Source: Corallochytrium limacisporum
Taxonomy: Eukaryota > Opisthokonta
DNA: 64,000 nucleotides
Direction of reading: 5' to 3'
NCBI GenBank assembly: GCA_002811645.1
Contig: PDIP01000007.1
Coordinates: forward strand, 80,933-144,932
Shown here: in pieces, positions 58,312 through 64,000 of the stretch
How the letters are laid out: every line of letters begins with the position of its first letter
Numbering within the stretch: the stretch's first letter is position 1
The notes under the pieces: model-generated
What the model was told of the DNA's origin: nothing
Database searches by the model: none
Seen by the model: only the letters and a program-made list of their open reading frames with translations
Program-made: the position numbers and the translations under genes

Positions 58312-61300
58312 ATGACACAAGCGCCGGCCGATCCAGAGCGCCCTACAAGGGCCCGGCCGTATCTACAATACTTTGTCGTAATCGGATTTGAGGGTGTCCG
58401 GAGAACCAGCCTCCAGGGCAGACCAGGCTCTGCTAAGCCGCCACTGCCGCCTCGGGGGCCTCCAGCGGAAACAAATGATGTCGCTAAATCAAGCAATGAA
58501 TTAGCTATATCATCTTCGTCTTCCTTGGCTATGCCACAAACTCTGCGGGACAGTTTACACAGTCTTCTGATTCCAGACGAGATAGCGGGAGATTCGTCAA
58601 AATTGAGTCCTGAGGTCCTGTTGCGATGTCCTCCGACTGATCATGCATACTATGAATTTCCTCAGGAACTAGCTGCTTTCTGCAGGCCCAGAGGCTGGTT
58701 CTTGAGTGCAAGCAAGAAACCAGCAGAATTTCATACACTCGCTCTGACAGACTTAGACGGTAATGTCAGCTACGGAAGCGTTTTAACTCTGTGGTCTCGT
58801 GTGAAGAAGACGCAGTACCTCTCCTCTGTGGAGTTAGATCCAGAGGACCCACCGACATGGGACGAAGACAATGGGATCGCCTACCTGCCCCGCTGCTATG
58901 TATTCTTGTCTCTGTTTCCCAACACTGCTTTACCTAGACTGACGCTCCGGGGTTTCTTAGCGTTGAAGGTCAACGGTGTCTCAGATGAGGATGTCTACAA
59001 ATACATTCAGCGGATGATGACTGAGATTCCACATCCAGTTCCGGGAGTCAGACTGGCGTTGTCGATCGGAAATGAACAAGCTCAGGCTTATCACCCGCGC
59101 GAACACGAACTGCAGATCGACGATGGACAATTAGACGTAACCAGGCTCTTTGACATTCTCCCAGTGCACCATGTGGTAGCCATATACTTTGCCCTTTTGG
59201 TGGAACAGAAAGTCATTATTCGGGGACCATCGGCAGCATTGTTGGGGGAGGTAATGACTGGGCTACTGGAGATCCTTCGACCGCTGACGTTCCAGTTTGT
59301 TTGCATACCAGTACTTCCGAGGAAGCTGACTGACATTCTTTCAGCTCCGACGCCATACCTAATTGGTATTGACAGTGAGATTGAGGTAGATACGGACTTG
59401 GTCGAATGTGTTCTGGTCGACATTGGACAAAACACCTTGATGTACCATTTACATGGCACTGATGGGTTGCCGCCGAAGGTGCTCACTGAGCGATTGGAAA
59501 AAACATTGATGGAAATTCGAGAGCCTCATCGACTACATGCCAATCGCCTCAAGCGTCCTCAGGAGCCCAAGAACGACCGTGATCTGGAGCGGCGCCTGCG
59601 ATTGGCTTTTATGCGGCAATTCGTATTTTTGACCCAATACGTTGCGACAAACTCTGTTCGCTTGAGGCATCTGCCGCAAGAAATATTCGTATTTGAACAC
59701 TACGGGTATCTGCGTGAGGTTTCCAATCTTGCCCGGGATGACCAAGAATCGGCTCGAGAATTCCTGCGTATCTTCATCGGATCAACAGCCTTCGACCATT
59801 TCATGAATAGCTACAACTACGTGGATCGAAATGCTGGAATGTATGATGAAGTTTTGTATCGACTGAAGCGGAATCCGGACGCCTTCTTTCGCACGGAACT
59901 TCGTGAGCTTGTTCATCAGGACAAAGCCCATGCTGACATAGCGGTCAAAGTGACCGAGAGAGAACGACTTGATATCTCAAATCTTTGCGACGTGCGATCG
60001 GAAAACTGCGATGTCGAGTTTGACACGAAAGCAATTTGCGACATGGGTGGCAGCTTCACGCCTCGTCCCGGAGGCGTGCACCCTCCGCCTGCGAAAGAAA
60101 TTACTCCCACCGAAAACAGAGCTGGCAGTCGCCTTATGGCTTTCCCTGGGCAGGATACCAGCCATGTCGAGGCAATCTTAGCCCATCTCTTGCCCATGGA
60201 CAGAGCATTGATCGACGAGGTTTATAGTCCACTGCTCAAGCGCACAGAAGCCAATACTTCGATCCGAATGGAGGACCTGCGTGAGTTATTCAGTCGGAGT
60301 GTCGAAAGCCGAGTATACTTTGCCATGAAGCTTGACGAAGCCTCGAAAAATCAAGAACGAATGGAAATCATGCAGTCTCAGTTTGATGTGCTGCTCCGAT
60401 TGATCCCCATGGTTTTGAGAGCCAATGAACACGCGGCCGTGATTGGTCATCTATTGGTTCGGCCTCTGCGTTTGTTGTGCTACAAAAAGGGATCATACGA
60501 AGATGAGATGTACCGTCGGGTTCGCGTTGGACTCGTGTGGACATCACAAGAATTGTGGGAATACCATACTTTGTTCAGCATTCAGGATGCGCTCATTCGC
60601 CGCTACGACTGTCACAATTTGAAGGAATGGCAACAGGTACAGACAACCCACAACGACGATTCACAGGACGCCAGAGATCAAAATGATGCATCTGAAAGGG
60701 AATTGGTGAAGGAGACACTGAAGACAGTGGCCGAGCAAATGGTCGCCTTCCAATTTGATGAAACTGACGCAAACAAAATTCTGAGGTATGCGGCGTCAAG
60801 GGCAAAACTTGAATATCCGGAGATTGAAGACATCATGACGTTGTATCAACAATGCCAAGATTCCTATGCCGAAAAGGAAGCTGCCAGGATGGCTCAGACT
60901 GCTGTGTCCACAGAGAACATTTGGAGTGCCACTGAGATTGAGCTGTATGATAGAGAGACAACACAGCGGTCATGGGATTCGGTGCTTTTGACTAGTCCAG
61001 CTATAGACGGAGTTGCCGACGGATCGCTTACAATCACCGAATACCGGATAATATTTCAAGGCAATGTGCGAGCAAAGCACTCCTTCATTTTCTGCGTTCC
61101 TTTGCTATCATGCTACTACGCCGAGCGCATCTCGCCCAACCACTCGAGCATCAATGAAGTGGGCGCAATTGTTGAAGATGCACTTGAATTGCGCAGTTGG
61201 ATGGGTCACTGTGTGAATTTGTACTTTTGCGCTGGGGAGCGCATGTCTGTATGGACACCCAGTCTGAAATTAAGAGGCCTTATTGGGGAGTACATTGGCA

Positions 61301-63156
61301 AATTTGGAACCATCGCGATACCGTACGGTGTCGACCGGGATCTGACCATGCCTGGAACAGATTTTTCTGATCTTCTGGCTGCGGATTTTGAGCGCTTGGG
61401 CATTACCTCCGAAGCTTCGTTGAAGTGCCCATGGTACTTCAAGCAGGACTGCAATATGGGTAATCTTGTCTGCCAGTCGTATCCAAGGGCGCATGTCGTT
61501 CCTCAGGACTGGGATTTCGCGAAGTTCTCAGGCATGGCGCAGTACTTCAAGGATTCCAGGTACCCCATGTTGTCATACTATCATCAAAAGAACAATACCT
61601 TCCTCATGAGAGCGGCTGGCACAAGATTTCCACGTGGCAGCATGAAGGATCGCTGTTTTGAAGAGCTGGCTCTCATGCAGTTGTTGCTGGTGAACTTAAA
61701 TTCATCCGCAAGTGGCACAAGACCTCAAATCCTGATCGTTATGGACAGCGAAGTGGGCGATGCCACCGGCAACACCCAGAAAGCTAGTGTACTGTACCCC
61801 GGATGCGAATTGATGCCGCTACAGAGGGTATATGACGATGAGGATCTTCCCTTGCATCCAAAGAATATTCACACAGCGTTTGATCGGTTCATCAAGAGCT
61901 TTGGACGAGAGAAAGGAGATTACTTGCATGCCATCCACAAGAGCAATTGGCTGGAGTACATCTCCACATGCATATCCATCGGTTCTGGCATTGCCGACCT
62001 CCTTGTCAACCACGATGTCAGTGTGTTGTTGAGCCTGGAGAGTGGCAGCGATCTCACTGTCATTCTATCATCGTTGGCACAGCTTTTGGTAGACCCGTAC
62101 TACCGCACCATTGGGGGATTCTGTGATCTCATTGTAAAGGAATGGGCAGCGTATGGACATCCATTTTCGTATCGTCATGATGTCCGCCTCTTGGATGATC
62201 CGAACTACAAGGTGGCGCCAGTATTTAGCCTCTTTGTGTACTGTGTGGTCCATGTCCTTCGACAATACCCGCAGCACTTTGAATTCAGCCAGAACTTCCT
62301 TGGCTACATCCAATGTCATGCCACATCTGGTCGATTTGCTGAGTTTCAGTTCCAAAGTGAGGCACACTACCGCCGTCGCAAAGTGGAGAACGCGGAGAGC
62401 ATGAAGACTCAAATCCTAAAAATAACCGAGAATCAAGCCAGCTTCTACAACATCTTCTACAGGCAAGAGTCCGCTATGTCTGTCAGTGAACCCCTCGCCC
62501 CGCTGGCGAACGTCAATGACTTCTCATTGTGGCAGCAGTTCCATCTCTGCGATCGTATCAGCACGTTCTTCGATGCCGTACCGGCAGCTGTGGTGGGCAA
62601 GCCATCGGAACTCTCTGTTCTGCAGGAGATCATGTCTGATGAGGAACTTGCCGGCCCAGGTTGGCAGAAGCGTGTCCAAGAATTGTTCCATGACATTGAA
62701 CCCTATACTGAGGAGCAACAGTACTACGAGGCTTCACCGCTGGTCAAAGGCAGTCAATGTGTCGCGAGCGATAGATTAATCACTCATAGCATTCATCTTG
62801 TGACCCACCGATTCCAGAAGAGTTCTCAACTGCGTGCCCGCTGTGACTACTGTGGTAACATGCTTCTCAGTTCTAGCGCACTTCGTTGCCGGGATTGTCG
62901 CTATAAGGTGCACGAGAACTGCGCGCCCTACTCTGCAAAGGCCTGTGGGTCCTCGACTCGCTTGAAAGCCAAAGGCGGAGCATCCTTCACTGCGGAAAAT
63001 AGTAATTCGCAACCCGGTAGTGTGATCAGCGTTGGTGGAGGAGAGCAGGCCTTGGGCGCTTCCATGTACATGGAAAACTCTGGTGGGTCTCACCATTCCT
63101 CCGGTGCGAAACACCGACTGAGAAAGGGTCTCGGCCGATTGATGGGCAAGAAGTAG
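58312..63156 (+). CDS. SBF1/2 (MTMR5/13)-like DENN-myotubularin pseudophosphatase with C-terminal C1 domain
   Basis: This single 1,614-codon exon begins with a tripartite DENN domain (about 15-440; YLQYFVVIGFEGV, then FPQELAAFCRPRGWFL). An SBF2-type helical segment follows (about 605-760), then a GRAM/PH-like region (about 870-990) and a myotubularin domain (about 1030-1400). The myotubularin signature CSDGWDRT is replaced by SLESGSDLT (about 1241-1249), so Cys and Arg are both missing and it cannot be catalytic. The C-terminus has a C1-type zinc finger (about 1505-1550: CDYCGN, CRDCRYKVHENC). SBF1/2 proteins are exchange factors for Rab28/Rab21-type GTPases and partners of active myotubularins. 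A C1 domain here resembles a variant arrangement (animal SBFs end in PH), so this may be a distinct architecture. Rab target unknown. Confidence 0.9.
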   Translation: MTQAPADPERPTRARPYLQYFVVIGFEGVRRTSLQGRPGSAKPPLPPRGPPAETNDVAKSSNELAISSSSSLAMPQTLRDSLHSLLIPDEIAGDSSKLSPEVLLRCPPTDHAYYEFPQELAAFCRPRGWFLSASKKPAEFHTLALTDLDGNVSYGSVLTLWSRVKKTQYLSSVELDPEDPPTWDEDNGIAYLPRCYVFLSLFPNTALPRLTLRGFLALKVNGVSDEDVYKYIQRMMTEIPHPVPGVRLALSIGNEQAQAYHPREHELQIDDGQLDVTRLFDILPVHHVVAIYFALLVEQKVIIRGPSAALLGEVMTGLLEILRPLTFQFVCIPVLPRKLTDILSAPTPYLIGIDSEIEVDTDLVECVLVDIGQNTLMYHLHGTDGLPPKVLTERLEKTLMEIREPHRLHANRLKRPQEPKNDRDLERRLRLAFMRQFVFLTQYVATNSVRLRHLPQEIFVFEHYGYLREVSNLARDDQESAREFLRIFIGSTAFDHFMNSYNYVDRNAGMYDEVLYRLKRNPDAFFRTELRELVHQDKAHADIAVKVTERERLDISNLCDVRSENCDVEFDTKAICDMGGSFTPRPGGVHPPPAKEITPTENRAGSRLMAFPGQDTSHVEAILAHLLPMDRALIDEVYSPLLKRTEANTSIRMEDLRELFSRSVESRVYFAMKLDEASKNQERMEIMQSQFDVLLRLIPMVLRANEHAAVIGHLLVRPLRLLCYKKGSYEDEMYRRVRVGLVWTSQELWEYHTLFSIQDALIRRYDCHNLKEWQQVQTTHNDDSQDARDQNDASERELVKETLKTVAEQMVAFQFDETDANKILRYAASRAKLEYPEIEDIMTLYQQCQDSYAEKEAARMAQTAVSTENIWSATEIELYDRETTQRSWDSVLLTSPAIDGVADGSLTITEYRIIFQGNVRAKHSFIFCVPLLSCYYAERISPNHSSINEVGAIVEDALELRSWMGHCVNLYFCAGERMSVWTPSLKLRGLIGEYIGKFGTIAIPYGVDRDLTMPGTDFSDLLAADFERLGITSEASLKCPWYFKQDCNMGNLVCQSYPRAHVVPQDWDFAKFSGMAQYFKDSRYPMLSYYHQKNNTFLMRAAGTRFPRGSMKDRCFEELALMQLLLVNLNSSASGTRPQILIVMDSEVGDATGNTQKASVLYPGCELMPLQRVYDDEDLPLHPKNIHTAFDRFIKSFGREKGDYLHAIHKSNWLEYISTCISIGSGIADLLVNHDVSVLLSLESGSDLTVILSSLAQLLVDPYYRTIGGFCDLIVKEWAAYGHPFSYRHDVRLLDDPNYKVAPVFSLFVYCVVHVLRQYPQHFEFSQNFLGYIQCHATSGRFAEFQFQSEAHYRRRKVENAESMKTQILKITENQASFYNIFYRQESAMSVSEPLAPLANVNDFSLWQQFHLCDRISTFFDAVPAAVVGKPSELSVLQEIMSDEELAGPGWQKRVQELFHDIEPYTEEQQYYEASPLVKGSQCVASDRLITHSIHLVTHRFQKSSQLRARCDYCGNMLLSSSALRCRDCRYKVHENCAPYSAKACGSSTRLKAKGGASFTAENSNSQPGSVISVGGGEQALGASMYMENSGGSHHSSGAKHRLRKGLGRLMGKK

Positions 63157-64000
63157 AACACCTTGCCACCAATATTGAGGCATCGCTTCTTGTCTCTCCA
63201 TCCGTCTATGATGGCCAACCTTCTGTTTCAATCTATGAATTAGAAAAGCAGCAAGTTTAAAGAGTTAGAAATAATGTCCACGGCATTGTCGTTGCGGTCT
63301 CTCTGTTCTAAGTTTGCTAGAATTGTGTCTTTCATCATCGTCACCCATCCAATTCATGCTCGATCTGAGCCAAAGACCCGCCCTCGGGATTTGAGGAACC
63401 GTTGAAACTTGGGCTCGACGAAATTAACCCTGCTGATTGGTTGGAGCACGGCGGGGATGTGCGCATCGCTCTGATTGGCTCAATTGGCACTGTGCTTCAC
63501 TACTACTTGGCAGAATATGAGAACAGTGTGCTCTGCGAGGTTTGGACCAATCGGACATCCAGCTGCCATCCACAGAGCCAAACGACAAACTTTGGAGAAC
63601 CCTCCACAACGCTGCAGACACATTGATACAAGCACACTATGTTCTCCCCACCGGCGCGTTTGTGGATACATGGATTGAGTGAATGGATATAGGACGGCAT
63701 CACTGCGCTGGACTGTTGCCTGGTAAAGAAGCAGTGGTTGCTTGCACAGTACACAGCATGCACATACTGTTACTTCGTTGAAACAGAGGAGGATACACGA
63801 ATGGTTCCCTTTACGCCCTCATTCTTGGGTAACAGCAACCCGCACAGCGTGTGTAAACAGCGTAGCTAGTGTGGACTCTTCATCGCGTGTATAATACATA
63901 TCATTGTCAGGGATGTTGCATAGCGAACACAAGAAGAAGAAGATATATTGATGACGAAAGGCATTTTCTGATCGTCGCTGTGGCGAAGTTTGAAGGTAAG
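63157..64000. other. Intergenic, window end
   Basis: About 840 bases after the SBF-like stop with short frames only. Inverted CCAAT-type strings (GATTGG around 63435 and 63473) may belong to the promoter of a gene beyond the window. No gene recognised. Confidence 0.45.

Noticed and set aside
58312-63156. Two separate genes (a DENN gene and a myotubularin gene)
   Set aside because: One uninterrupted frame, and the order matches known SBF1/2 proteins.

Overview
The window is eukaryotic and almost certainly fungal, most likely from an early-diverging (non-Dikarya) lineage. The fungal signal is a Csm1/Pcs1 monopolin subunit together with Tom20, Spc25, Mob2, Rrp14, Ypt1, Yif1 and an NDUFA13-type complex I subunit. 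Several genes are ones I associate with animals and early fungi rather than with yeasts: an SBF1/2 (MTMR5/13)-like DENN protein, MTMR14, a DENND6 protein, a PH-ORD-transmembrane ORP5/8-like protein and an EEA1-like FYVE protein. All recognised genes are single open frames, including those of 1,614 and 1,720 codons, so the locus is practically intronless in coding sequence. I found no tRNA, rRNA, transposon or CRISPR array by eye. Base composition is roughly balanced, and the long intergenic regions are full of homopolymeric G/C runs and CT/GA-rich stretches.

Layout: the 3' part of MMS19 (1-1969) converges on a 1,720-aa FYVE coiled-coil gene (2055-7217). Two small unknown membrane-protein genes (8.2-10.0 kb) and an AVT/SLC38-type amino-acid transporter (10.4-11.8 kb) follow. 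DENND6 (13.4-15.4) converges on MOB2 (15.5-16.1). After a gene-poor 4 kb come the ORP5/8-like gene (20.3-22.6), TOM20 (23.5-24.4) and an MsrA gene on the minus strand (24.9-25.4). Next are CSM1 and SPC25 as a divergent kinetochore pair (26.4-29.1), a mitochondrial protein with an ADP-ribosyltransferase-like N-terminal motif (29.2-30.2), SURF6/RRP14 (30.8-31.9) and a Nit1-type amidase (32.3-33.2). A secreted acidic repeat protein (35.7-36.4) and a gene-poor stretch holding a 184-base assembly gap lead to MTMR14 (41.1-43.0), a gamma-glutamylcyclotransferase-like gene, RPB12, NDUFA13, NPRL2, a degenerate mitochondrial carrier, YPT1, YIF1, MSH4, mitochondrial IF-2 and the SBF-like gene (58.3-63.2).

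The most striking observation is the MsrA gene. Its reading frame carries an in-frame TGA (25308-25310) exactly where the catalytic cysteine of the GCFW motif belongs, and the frame is open and conserved on both sides. This is the signature of a selenocysteine-encoding UGA. The rest of the protein has no cysteine, and the 3' region is unusually long with a candidate SECIS-like hairpin. Selenoproteins are absent from yeasts and other Dikarya and have been reported only from a few early-branching fungal lineages. A second unusual gene is TOM20, whose receptor domain appears three times in tandem.

Functionally the neighbourhood is a mixture of housekeeping genes with no operon logic. Membrane-trafficking and phosphoinositide genes (FYVE, DENND6, ORP, MTMR14, SBF, YPT1, YIF1) are well represented, as are mitochondrial genes (TOM20, carrier, NDUFA13, IF-2, the ART-like protein, possibly NIT1). 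Many neighbours are convergent with only about 50-85 bases between stop codons, while divergent intergenic regions reach 4 kb.
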